A stretch of DNA of 64,000 nucleotides. It comes from Xanthobacter aminoxidans. Its GTDB lineage: Bacteria > Pseudomonadota > Alphaproteobacteria > Rhizobiales > Xanthobacteraceae. The notes beneath the pieces are model-generated. The model did not search any database, had not been told where the DNA came from, and saw nothing but the letters and a program-made list of their open reading frames with translations. The translations under genes were made by a program, and so were the position numbers. Shown in pieces: positions 10,319 to 18,483 of this stretch. The DNA is taken from assembly GCF_023571765.1 (NCBI RefSeq), contig NZ_JAMJXC010000017.1, positions 52,861 through 116,860 of the forward strand, in the 5' to 3' direction. Numbering within the stretch: the stretch's first letter is position 1; every line of letters begins with the position of its first letter.

Positions 10319-12348
10319 CCCATATCCTCGACAGCTATGCCCTCGACCGCTGGTTCACGCCCGAGGCGGGACTGGTGGACATTCCGAGCGCCATCGACGG
10401 GCGCGTGGTGGCGCGCGCCTCCACACGCGGGCTCGATTTCGCGGCCATGGTGCGCCATGCGCGCGAGGTGGGTGGGCCGGCGCTGCGGCGCCTCACCTTC
10501 CATCAGCGTGCCGACATGCTGAAGGCGCTCGGCGCCCATCTCACCGCCCACAAGGACGCGCTCTACGCGCTCGCCGCTGACACCGGCGCGACCAAAAGGG
10601 ATAATTTCTTCGACATCGACGGCGGCATCGGCACGCTCTACGCCTACGCCTCCCGCGGGCGGCGCGAACTGCCGGGCGAGCGCTTCGTGGTGGAAGGCAC
10701 GCCGGAGGCCCTGTCCAAGAACGGCACCTTCATCGGCCTCCATGTGCTCACCCCGCTCCACGGCGTCGCGGTGCACGTGAACGCCTTCAACTTCCCCTGC
10801 TGGGGCATGCTGGAAAAGCTGGCCCCGGCCATCCTCGCGGGCATGCCCGTCATCACCAAGCCCGCCACCGCCACCGCCTACGTGGCCGAGGCCGTGGTGA
10901 AGCTCATCGTCGAGGCGAACATCCTGCCCGCTGGCGCGTTACAGTTCGTGGCCGGATCGGCGGGCGACCTGCTCGATCATCTCACCGGGCAGGATGTGCT
11001 CTCCTTCACCGGCTCGGCCGCGACCTCGCAGGCGCTGCGCGACCATCCGGCGGTCTCACGCAATGCGGTGCGCTTCATCGCCGAGCGGGATTCGCTCAAT
11101 GCCGCCGTGCTCGGCCCGGACGCGGTGGAGGGCACGCCCGAGTTCGACCTCTTCATCGCCGAGGTGGTGCGCGAGATGACGGTGAAGGCGGGCCAGAAGT
11201 GCACCGCCATCCGCCGCATCATCGTGCCGAAGGCGCAGGAAGGCGCGGTGATCGCTGCGCTCTCCGGCCGCCTCGCCGCCATCGCCGTGGGCGATCCCCG
11301 CCGCGACGACGTGCGCATGGGTCCGCTTGCCAGCCGTTCCCAGCGCATTGCCACGCAGGAGGCGGTGAGGGAGATCGCCGTCGAGGCGGAGATCGTGTTC
11401 GGCGATCCGGACAAGGTCGAGCCCGTGGGTGCGGATGCGGCCACCGGCGCCTTCATTGCCCCGGTGCTGCTGCGCTGCCCCGAACCGCTCACGGCCAAGG
11501 CTCCGCACGCGGTGGAAGCCTTCGGGCCGGTGGCGACGGTGATGGGTTATGAAGCCATCTCCGATGCGCTGGCGCTGGTGGCCAAGGGCGAGGGCAGCCT
11601 CGTCGCCTCGGTCTATACCTACGATCCGGCGGTGGCGGAGGAACTGGTGTTCGGCATCGCTGCCCATCACGGCCGCGTCGTGCTGATCGACCGCGATTGC
11701 GCGAAGGAATCGACCGGCCACGGCTCGCCACTCCCCGGTCTCGTCCATGGCGGCCCCGGACGGGCCGGCGGCGGCGAGGAGATGGGTGGCCTGCGCGGCG
11801 TGTTCCACTACATGCAGCGCACCGCCATCGAGGGGTCGCCCGCCCGCCTCTCGGCCCTGACGCGCACCTGGCTTTCCGGCGCGCCCGCGCCGGTCACGCC
11901 GGAGCATCCCTTCAAGCGCAAGTTCGATGCGCTCAGCGTGGGCGACACGGTGGAGACGGCGTCTCGCACCATCACGCTGGAGGACATCGAGCACTTCGCC
12001 CATTTCACCGGCGACACCTTCTACGCGCACATGGACGAGGAAGCAGCGAAGGCGAACCCCTTCTTCCCCGGCCGCGTGGCGCACGGCTACCTCATCCTGT
12101 CGTTCGCGGCGGGCCTGTTCGTCGATCCCGCGCCGGGGCCGCTGCTCGCCAATTACGGGCTGGATTCGCTGCGCTTCCTGAAGCCCGTGTCGCCGGGGGA
12201 CGCCATCCGCGTGCGGCTGACAGTCAAGAACAAGCAGCCCGCCCGCAAGCCGGAATACGGCGAGGTGCGCTGGGATGCGGAGGTGTTCAACCAGGACGGC
12301 GACACCGTGGCCCGCTACGAGCTGCTGACTATGAGCAGCCGCATCTGA
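10315..12348 (+). CDS. paaZ: PaaZ, oxepin-CoA hydrolase / semialdehyde dehydrogenase
   Basis: The 677-residue two-domain enzyme is close in length to E. coli PaaZ (681). Its N-terminal aldehyde dehydrogenase domain carries Cys in GQKCTAIRR and Glu in FIAERDSLN. The C-terminal MaoC hydratase domain (from about 540) has the [14 protein letters not shown] segment. The MaoC part opens the oxepin ring of the CoA ester and the dehydrogenase oxidises the resulting reactive semialdehyde. The GTG start sits in a GTGA overlap with the upstream gene, after AAGGGAGGGA, so translation should be coupled. Confidence 0.95.
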   Translation: MTHILDSYALDRWFTPEAGLVDIPSAIDGRVVARASTRGLDFAAMVRHAREVGGPALRRLTFHQRADMLKALGAHLTAHKDALYALAADTGATKRDNFFDIDGGIGTLYAYASRGRRELPGERFVVEGTPEALSKNGTFIGLHVLTPLHGVAVHVNAFNFPCWGMLEKLAPAILAGMPVITKPATATAYVAEAVVKLIVEANILPAGALQFVAGSAGDLLDHLTGQDVLSFTGSAATSQALRDHPAVSRNAVRFIAERDSLNAAVLGPDAVEGTPEFDLFIAEVVREMTVKAGQKCTAIRRIIVPKAQEGAVIAALSGRLAAIAVGDPRRDDVRMGPLASRSQRIATQEAVREIAVEAEIVFGDPDKVEPVGADAATGAFIAPVLLRCPEPLTAKAPHAVEAFGPVATVMGYEAISDALALVAKGEGSLVASVYTYDPAVAEELVFGIAAHHGRVVLIDRDCAKESTGHGSPLPGLVHGGPGRAGGGEEMGGLRGVFHYMQRTAIEGSPARLSALTRTWLSGAPAPVTPEHPFKRKFDALSVGDTVETASRTITLEDIEHFAHFTGDTFYAHMDEEAAKANPFFPGRVAHGYLILSFAAGLFVDPAPGPLLANYGLDSLRFLKPVSPGDAIRVRLTVKNKQPARKPEYGEVRWDAEVFNQDGDTVARYELLTMSSRI

Positions 12349-12480
12349 GCAGGGGCAGCCTCGACAGGGGGCGCCTCGGCGCTCCCGACAAGCGAAATCT
12401 GCGGCAAGTTTGCAACAGTGTTAACGGACCATGCGTCTTGGCGGCCTTCCATCGGCTCGGCCGCCCATTCCGCCGTTACA

Positions 12481-12497
12481 CATTCCCGTGAGGAATG
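12481..12497. promoter_or_regulatory. Inverted repeat upstream of DUF2946/TonB genes
   Basis: CATTCC (12481-12486) and GGAATG (12492-12497) flank CGTGA, 25 bases before the ATG of the DUF2946 gene. TAC and GTA outside the arms nearly extend the symmetry. The position fits an operator for a metal-responsive regulator; which one is unknown. Confidence 0.4.
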
Positions 12498-12521
12498 GTA
12501 CTCCTGTGGCGGGAGCGGCAC

Positions 12522-12941
12522 ATGGCTGGACGCAGGGGCATCAACGCATTCGCGCGACACGCGGCCGGAAGGGCCGCGGGCCGGGTCGCGGCGCGTGTTG
12601 CCGGCTGGGCTCTCGCCTACGTCCTCCTTCTTCAGGTGGTCCTTTCGGGCTTCGCGCTCGGATCCGTGCCCATCGGGATGGATCCGGACCTGTGCCTGAG
12701 TGCGGTTTCCGCCGGCACGACAGATTCGGATGGCGGGCATGACGGCGCCCCGGCGCAGCATCGCCAGTGCCAGGCCTGTCTCGCGCGGGCCGATCTGCCC
12801 GCTCTGCCGCCACCACCGCCGGTGCCGGACGTCGCGCATCTCACCGGTGCGCTCCGGCTCGATTTCGGTGCGCCCTCCGCGCCGCTTCACACCCATGTCC
12901 TGAGCGCCTTCCGGGCGCGTGCACCTCCCGCGGCGGCCTGA
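12522..12941 (+). CDS. DUF2946-like secreted protein, likely copper-linked
   Basis: The 139-residue protein has a basic N terminus and a hydrophobic segment at about 24-42 (VAGWALAYVLLLQVVLSGFAL), followed by a His/Cys-containing region with a CQAC pair and a proline-rich stretch. This layout matches DUF2946 proteins, which are commonly found next to copper-type TonB receptors. The receptor follows 214 bases downstream. A copper-handling role in the envelope is inferred from that pairing. The ATG at 12522 follows GGGAG; an in-frame start 27 bases upstream is possible. Confidence 0.7.
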   Translation: MAGRRGINAFARHAAGRAAGRVAARVAGWALAYVLLLQVVLSGFALGSVPIGMDPDLCLSAVSAGTTDSDGGHDGAPAQHRQCQACLARADLPALPPPPPVPDVAHLTGALRLDFGAPSAPLHTHVLSAFRARAPPAAA

Positions 12942-13155
12942 AGTCGTCCGGTCTCGCCGCTGACGCGATGCGGGGCCGGGCGCGCTGTCCCACGGCCCAT
13001 GCGTTCTCCCGTTTCACGACAGGGGATGCTTCGACCCGTCAGCTTGCAAGGCAAGCGGCCGGGTGCGCGTCGGCGCGGCCAAGGTCTACCGCACCAAGAA
13101 CAATTCCGCTCTGCCGCGCCTCATCCCGCCGGCCTTCGAGCGCGAGGACACGCAA

Positions 13156-15423
13156 ATGCCATCCCCCATTCTCTCCGCCGGGACCCTGTCCCGGCTGCGC
13201 GGCACCTTCGCGCGCAGCACCGCCCTCTTTGCGCCGTCCGCGCTCGCGCTTGTCCTGATGCCGGCGTTCATCGCGCCCGCCATGGCGCAGACCAGCCCGC
13301 AGCCGGCCACCGAACTGCCCCCCGTGACCGTGCGGGCCACCACGCCGGTGGCGACGGCCTCCGGTGCACCGGCTACGGATTCGGGCAACTTCTCTCCGGC
13401 GGACATCGCCATGATTTCCGGCAGCGAGGCTCAGGCCGCGACGCTGTGGACCAGCGATTCGGGCTCGCTCCTCAGCCGCATCCCCGGCGGCGCGGCGTGG
13501 GGCGCGGGCGGGGTTTCCAGCCTTCCGGCGGTGAACGGCATGGGGGCGGACCGGGTCCAGGTCGCGGTCAACGGGATGCTGTTCGGTATCGCCTGCCCGA
13601 ACCAGATGAATCCGCCCTTTTCCTTCGTCAATCCGGCGATGATCGCCAACGTGAAGGTCTATACGGCCACCGCGCCGGTGAGCGTCGGCGGCGACTATAC
13701 GGGCGCGCGGGTGAACGTGACGGTGGCGCCCCCTAAGTTCACCGAGGGCGAGCAGCTCACCGTCTCGGGCAGCGTCTCCGGCTATTATCGGAGCAACAAC
13801 AACAGCTATGGCGTGGACGCCACGGCCACCGTCTCCAATGCCGATACCAGCGTGACCTATACCGGCGGCTGGGCCAAGGCGAGCGACTATGTGGCGGGCG
13901 ATGGCACCACCATCAAGTCCACCATGTATGAGACGCAGAACCACGCGCTGACCATCTCGAAGAAGATCGCCGACCAGCTCTTCACGGTGGGTATCGGCGG
14001 ACAGTTCATTCCTTACGAGGGCTATCCGAACCAGTATATGGACCTCGTCGAGAACAAGAGTATCAACGCCTTCGGCCGCTATCTCGGCGAGTTCGACTGG
14101 GGCCAGCTGGAAGGCAACGTCTTTGCCAACCAGATCCGCCACACCATGGGCTTCATCGCGCCGGACAAGACCGGCGACATGCCCATGGATACGAAGGCGA
14201 CCGACATCGGCTATTCGCTGAAGGGCACGGTGGCGCTCTCCGCGCGCGATACGCTGCGGATCGGCAATGAACTCTACTACAACAACCTCGACGACTGGTG
14301 GCCGCCCGTCGCCGGCTCCATGATGATGGGACCGGACACCTTCCAGAGCATCAACAACGGCCAGAAGCTGCGCGCCGGCATCTATGGCGAGTGGGAGCGG
14401 CGCATCGACGACCGCTGGACCGCCGTGCTGGGTGTGCGCAACGACGTGGTGTGGATGAACACCGGCGACGTGCATGGCTACAACGACATGATGTACGGCC
14501 TCGACGCCGCGATCTTCAACGCGCAGAGCCACGCCCGCACCGACTTCAACGTCGATGCCTCGGCCATCCTGCGTTACGACGCCAACGCCGCCAGCACCTA
14601 CGAGTTCGGCCTCGCCCGGAAGACCCGCTCGCCGAATTTCTACGAGCGCTATGCCTGGTCCACCAACCCCATGGCCATGGACATGATCGGGTGGTTCGGC
14701 GACGGCAACGGCTACGTGGGCAACCTGAATCTGGAGCCGGAGGCGGCCCACACGGCAAGCTTCACCGCCAGCTGGCACGATCCGGTGCGCAATGCGTGGG
14801 AGCTGCGCGTCTCGCCCTATTACAGCTATGTGGTGAACTACATTGACGCCGATCGCTGCCTGCTGGCGGGCTGCCTCGCGTCGAAGCCCAACAATCCCTA
14901 CGTGACCAACGACTTCGTCTTCCTGCAGTTCGCCAACCACGATGCGTGGCTCTATGGCGTGAACATCGACGGCAAGATGGAGCTGTGGAACGACCTCGCC
15001 TGGGGGCAGGGCGTGTTCCGCGGCAACCTCAACTTCGTGCAGGGCCAGCGCACCGACGGCGTGAACCTCTACCACATGATGCCGCTCAACGGCGTCATCG
15101 CGGTGGACCACACGCTCGGCAACTGGACCAACAGCCTCGAATTGCAGATGGTCGCGGCCAAGGTGCTGGTGAGCCAGGTGCGCAATGAACTTGAGACCTC
15201 GGCCTACGCCCTGCTCAACTTCCGCACCAGCTATCAGCTGCAGCAGTTCCGCTTCGACTTTGGTGTCGAGAACATTCTGGGGACTAACTACAACCTGCCC
15301 CTCGGTGGCGCGAACCTCGTGAACTACCAGGTGTCGTCGATGATGGGCACGTCGGCGGCATGGGGCTTCCCCGTGGCCGGCATGGGCCGCTCGTTCAACA
15401 CGCGGGTGACGTACCAGTTCTGA
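13156..15423 (+). CDS. TonB-dependent receptor, OprC/NosA copper type
   Basis: The 755-residue outer-membrane receptor has a signal peptide ending AMAQ (about residues 30-45), a plug domain beginning PPVTVRA and a long beta-barrel ending in the terminal Phe of TYQF. Plug features ACPNQMNPP and VKVYTA, the Met-rich loops and the C-terminal GMGRSF stretch resemble OprC/NosA, TonB-dependent copper receptors. It probably imports copper or a copper complex. The ATG at 13156 gives a clean signal peptide; an upstream in-frame ATG (13063) would bury it. The DUF2946 gene precedes it and a strong hairpin follows. Confidence 0.88.
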   Translation: MPSPILSAGTLSRLRGTFARSTALFAPSALALVLMPAFIAPAMAQTSPQPATELPPVTVRATTPVATASGAPATDSGNFSPADIAMISGSEAQAATLWTSDSGSLLSRIPGGAAWGAGGVSSLPAVNGMGADRVQVAVNGMLFGIACPNQMNPPFSFVNPAMIANVKVYTATAPVSVGGDYTGARVNVTVAPPKFTEGEQLTVSGSVSGYYRSNNNSYGVDATATVSNADTSVTYTGGWAKASDYVAGDGTTIKSTMYETQNHALTISKKIADQLFTVGIGGQFIPYEGYPNQYMDLVENKSINAFGRYLGEFDWGQLEGNVFANQIRHTMGFIAPDKTGDMPMDTKATDIGYSLKGTVALSARDTLRIGNELYYNNLDDWWPPVAGSMMMGPDTFQSINNGQKLRAGIYGEWERRIDDRWTAVLGVRNDVVWMNTGDVHGYNDMMYGLDAAIFNAQSHARTDFNVDASAILRYDANAASTYEFGLARKTRSPNFYERYAWSTNPMAMDMIGWFGDGNGYVGNLNLEPEAAHTASFTASWHDPVRNAWELRVSPYYSYVVNYIDADRCLLAGCLASKPNNPYVTNDFVFLQFANHDAWLYGVNIDGKMELWNDLAWGQGVFRGNLNFVQGQRTDGVNLYHMMPLNGVIAVDHTLGNWTNSLELQMVAAKVLVSQVRNELETSAYALLNFRTSYQLQQFRFDFGVENILGTNYNLPLGGANLVNYQVSSMMGTSAAWGFPVAGMGRSFNTRVTYQF

Positions 15424-15437
15424 GGGGTACGCACGTC

Positions 15438-15466
15438 CAGCCGTGGCCGGTTTCCGGCCGCGGCTG
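15438..15466 (+). terminator. Hairpin terminator after TonB receptor
   Basis: CAGCCG, one T-G wobble pair and GGCCGG pair with CCGGCC and CGGCTG around a TTT loop, giving a 13-pair stem. The tail is ATGTTT, a weak U tract, so this may be a partial terminator or an mRNA-stabilising hairpin. Confidence 0.65.
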
Positions 15467-15510
15467 ATGTTTCCGCCCCGACGTCGTGCGCCGGGGCCGC
15501 TTTCTGCGCC

Positions 15511-15786
15511 TTACCGCCCCCGCGCCAGCCGCGCGGCCTTGCGCTTGGCCATGGTGGCGAGGAGATCGGACGCGGTGAGGATGACGAGCGCGGTCAGGGC
15601 GAGCGCGGTCGCCGTCAGCGCGTAGATGATGATGAAGGCATAGCCGAAGAAATAGGTGAGATAGCCGAAGGCGAAAATCAGGTTCGCGATGAAGAAATAC
15701 TTCGCGTCGGGCAGCCCGTAGATGGCATCGCGGAGAAGCCAGCCGAAGAAGGGGACGTGAAGCACGGCGCGCGCGGCGGTTCGCAT
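15511..15786 (-). CDS. Small two-helix membrane protein, FNR/FixK-box gene
   Basis: I do not recognise this 91-residue protein. It has two strongly hydrophobic segments (about 30-50 and 52-74) rich in Phe, Tyr and Ile, with a charged, Arg/Lys-rich C-terminal tail (KRKAARLARGR). It looks like an inner-membrane protein with a cytoplasmic tail. A consensus FNR/FixK box and a folded leader lie just upstream, so expression under low oxygen is likely. No partner gene is adjacent on the same strand within 180 bases. It could be an accessory subunit or assembly factor of a respiratory enzyme, but nothing in the sequence proves this. Confidence 0.7.
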   Translation of the reverse strand: MRTAARAVLHVPFFGWLLRDAIYGLPDAKYFFIANLIFAFGYLTYFFGYAFIIIYALTATALALTALVILTASDLLATMAKRKAARLARGR

Positions 15787-15795
15787 GGGGCAGGG

Positions 15796-15854
15796 TCCGG
15801 TGACATGTATCGAGGTTCATCCCGCACTGCGGGACAGGCCGAACCTTCACCGGA
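15796..15854 (-). promoter_or_regulatory. Structured leader (long interrupted stem) before small membrane protein
   Basis: TCCGGTGA (15796-15803) pairs with TCACCGGA (15847-15854), and AGGTTC (15813-15818) with GAACCT (15841-15846). That is 14 pairs with a 9-base bulge on one side. Inside, CCCGC (15821-15825) pairs with GCGGG (15829-15833). The stem ends about 9 bases before the ATG at 15786, so it could control translation or mRNA stability. Confidence 0.6.
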
Positions 15855-15857
15855 CAT

Positions 15858-15871
15858 TTGATCTGGATCAA
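15858..15871. promoter_or_regulatory. FNR/FixK-type box
   Basis: TTGAT-CTGG-ATCAA is a perfect match to the anaerobox bound by FNR, FnrN and FixK in alphaproteobacteria. It is centred about 78 bases upstream of the small membrane protein start at 15786. The gene on the other side (ending at 15967) is on the same strand, so the box should serve the small protein only. Confidence 0.85.
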
Positions 15872-15966
15872 TAATCCCATTCGCCGCAGGCGGGCCATTC
15901 CGGTGCGGCCTCGCGCCGCGCCGGCGGACGGCTAACGTCCACCGGCGCCGGGCGCCGGGGCGCCTC

Positions 15967-17340
15967 TCAGGCCGCTGCGGAGCGGGAGGCGGGGGCGGCG
16001 AACTGGCGCTCCATCTCCCGGCGCAGGCGCACGGTGTCGCTGTCGCCGATCTCCACGTCCGCCCAGCCGACCACTTCGCCGCGGGCGATGGGGCGGGTGA
16101 GGCGCACCTTGTGGGCGAGGCCGATGGGCAGGGCGCCGCGGGCAAGGGACTCCTCCGCCCGCATGATGCGGCCCCACACGGTATAGCCACCCTCGCCATC
16201 CAGCATCTCGCCGGGCATGAGATCCTTCTTCGCCACCGCCACGGCGTCGGAGAAGAAGCCGATGGGCGCGCCCGTCGCCTCGTTCCTGAGCGCCGCTGCG
16301 GCGACGCTGATGCCGAGTTCGAGCCCGATCATGTGGTAGGGGCGATAGAGCGCCGTGTAACGACCGCTCGGGTCGGTGGCCATGCCGTACTCGCGGAAGC
16401 AGCGGCGCGCATAGTCGCCACGCGCCGAGGGATCGGCCTCGATCACCACATAGACGCCCCAGCGCAGATCCCGGAACACGGGCCGTCCGTCCCGCTCCAG
16501 GCTGGAGACGACCTCCACCTGCCCGGCTTCCTCCAGCAGCCCGCCGGCGTCGCGGGGGCGCAGGATGGTGGGCAGGTCGTCCACGCCGCAGGGCGGGAAG
16601 AGAAGCCCGTCGCGCGGCGCCTTGAGGCCGGTGGCGTTGGAGATGGCGGCCATCTCGATGGAGGATTTCGTGCCGTCCACGAAAGAGTTGAACATCTGCG
16701 GGTTCATCCCGCCGATGGCCGCTTGCTCGGGCGTGAGGCCGATGTTGCGCCACACGTCGTCCGGCGTGGAGGCGTGGTAGGCGGGCAGGTATTTCGTGCC
16801 CTTGCCGGCGGCCACGACGTTGAAGCCGCAGGTCTGCGCCCAGTCCACCATCTCGCACACCAGCGCCGGTTGGTCGCCATAGGCGGCGGCATAGACAACG
16901 CCAGCCTCGGCCGCCTTGCGGGCAACGAGGGGACCGGCCAGCACGTCCGCCTCCACCGTCACCATCACGATGTGGCGGCGCTCGGCGATGGCGAGGAGCG
17001 CGTGCCTGAGCCCCGCCGCGGGGCTGCCGGTGGCGTCCACGATCACCTCGATGCCATCGGCCTTGATGAGCGCCTCGGCATCCTCGGTGATGACGGTGCG
17101 GCCGGTGCGGCGCGCGTCGTCGAAGTCGGTCGCGAGGGCATCGTCCACCGGCCAGCCGGTGTTGGCGAGGGCATCCTTCGCCCGGGCGGCGGAGAGATCG
17201 GCGATGCCCATCAGGTGCATGCCCACGGTGGTGCGCACCTGCGACAGGAACATGGAGCCGAACTTGCCCGCACCGATGAGGCCGACGCGCACCGGCCGCC
17301 CCTCGGCCGCGCGGGCCCGGAGCTTGGCTGCAAGATTCAT
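15967..17340 (-). CDS. NAD(P)-binding oxidoreductase with C-terminal SAF domain
   Basis: The 457-residue protein starts with a Rossmann fold (VGLIGAGKFGSMF, about 20-32) related to homoserine dehydrogenase and Gfo/Idh/MocA enzymes. The C-terminal third, which includes KKDLMPGEMLDGEGG, looks like a SAF domain of the kind seen in sugar-acid dehydratases and FlgA. Members of this family are often misnamed flagellar proteins. The substrate is unknown; a sugar-acid or branched hydroxy-acid is a reasonable guess. The ATG at 17340 follows GGAGAG. The neighbouring FabI homologue is transcribed in the same direction, 218 bases upstream. Confidence 0.8.
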   Translation of the reverse strand: MNLAAKLRARAAEGRPVRVGLIGAGKFGSMFLSQVRTTVGMHLMGIADLSAARAKDALANTGWPVDDALATDFDDARRTGRTVITEDAEALIKADGIEVIVDATGSPAAGLRHALLAIAERRHIVMVTVEADVLAGPLVARKAAEAGVVYAAAYGDQPALVCEMVDWAQTCGFNVVAAGKGTKYLPAYHASTPDDVWRNIGLTPEQAAIGGMNPQMFNSFVDGTKSSIEMAAISNATGLKAPRDGLLFPPCGVDDLPTILRPRDAGGLLEEAGQVEVVSSLERDGRPVFRDLRWGVYVVIEADPSARGDYARRCFREYGMATDPSGRYTALYRPYHMIGLELGISVAAAALRNEATGAPIGFFSDAVAVAKKDLMPGEMLDGEGGYTVWGRIMRAEESLARGALPIGLAHKVRLTRPIARGEVVGWADVEIGDSDTVRLRREMERQFAAPASRSAAA

Positions 17341-17558
17341 GGGGTCGCTCTCCTTCCTTGCGGAAGCCGGGCGAAGACGTGCGCACGCGCGTGCCCGTCG
17401 GGCGGGTCGATGCGCAGGAGCGTTCCTCCGTCCGGCCATCGCCGGTTGTCTCCGGCCGGATCGTTGCTGTCCGGCCGTGGCGGGTGGGGCCCGCGGGGGA
17501 ACGGTAGTGCGCTCTTCCGCCGGAGGGAAGCGCTCCGCAACGTCAGGGCGGGCGTTTT

Positions 17559-18323
17559 TCAGCCGATGATGCTGTAGCCGCCGTCGATCTGGTGGACGCC
17601 ACCGGTGACGTTGGCGGCCTCGCGGCTGGCGAGGAAGGCGGCGAAGGCACCCACATCCTCGATGGAGGCGAGGAGGTGAGTCGGTGCGCGCGCGGCGGCC
17701 TCGTTCAGCAGTTCGTCGAAATCGGCGATGCCGGAGGCGGCGCGGGTCTTCAGCGGGCCGGGCGAGAGCGCATGGACGGAGATGCGCTTCTCGCCGAGTT
17801 CCGCGGCAGCATAGCGCACCACTGATTCGAGCGCCGATTTCACCGGCCCCATGATGTTGTAGTGCTCGACCACCTTCTCCGCGCCGTAGAAGGACACGGT
17901 CATGCAGGTGCCGCCCGCACCCATCAGCGGCTCGGCGAGGCGGATCATCCGCAGGAAGGAGTGGACGGAGACGTCCATGGCCTTGGAGAAGCCTTCCGCC
18001 GAGCAGTCGACGACGCGGCCGTGGAGATCCTCCCTCGGGCAGAAGGCGATGGAGTGGAGCAGGGTGTCGAGCCGGCCCCAGCGTGCGGTGATCTCGGCGA
18101 ATACGGCTTCGAGCTGGCCGGGAATGCTCACGTCCAGGGGGAGGATCAATTCGGCGCCGATGGATTCGGCGAGCGGCCGCACATGCGCCTCGGCGCGCTC
18201 GTTGAGATAGGTGACGGCGACGTCGGCACCCTGCTCGCGAAATGCCTTCGCGCAGCCCCAGGCGATGGACTGGTCATTGGCGACGCCCACCACCAGCGCC
18301 TTCTGGCCCTTCAGCGAAAACAT
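17559..18323 (-). CDS. fabI: Enoyl-ACP reductase FabI family
   Basis: The 254-residue SDR-type protein has the FabI features GVANDQSIAWG near the N terminus, HSIAFCPREDL, and the active-site region SFYGAEKVVEHYNIMGPVK. The catalytic Tyr and Lys of the Y-x6-K motif are present. The second conserved Tyr of E. coli FabI (SYLGAE) reads Phe here, with Tyr moved one residue on. FabI reduces trans-2-enoyl-ACP in fatty acid synthesis. The gene sits beside an oxidoreductase and an MFS transporter rather than other fab genes, so it may be a second copy (FabI2-like) with a special role. Confidence 0.88.
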   Translation of the reverse strand: MFSLKGQKALVVGVANDQSIAWGCAKAFREQGADVAVTYLNERAEAHVRPLAESIGAELILPLDVSIPGQLEAVFAEITARWGRLDTLLHSIAFCPREDLHGRVVDCSAEGFSKAMDVSVHSFLRMIRLAEPLMGAGGTCMTVSFYGAEKVVEHYNIMGPVKSALESVVRYAAAELGEKRISVHALSPGPLKTRAASGIADFDELLNEAAARAPTHLLASIEDVGAFAAFLASREAANVTGGVHQIDGGYSIIG

Positions 18324-18483
18324 GCGCGCGCCCTCGTGCGTTGCGGTTCTCCACCCTCTTTGCACCCGGTCGCCGACGTCAACATGACGAAAGTCAAACG
18401 GCGCAAGGGTCTGCCCGGCCTGCGGGCAGTTGACGCCCGTGCCGCCGGCCGCCACAAACCGCGCAAAGACGGGGGAGGGGCGC

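Noticed and set aside
13039..15111. 690-codon open frame antisense to the TonB receptor
   Set aside because: Same GC-bias effect; the translation is His/Arg/Val-rich without domains, and the sense frame is a clear receptor.
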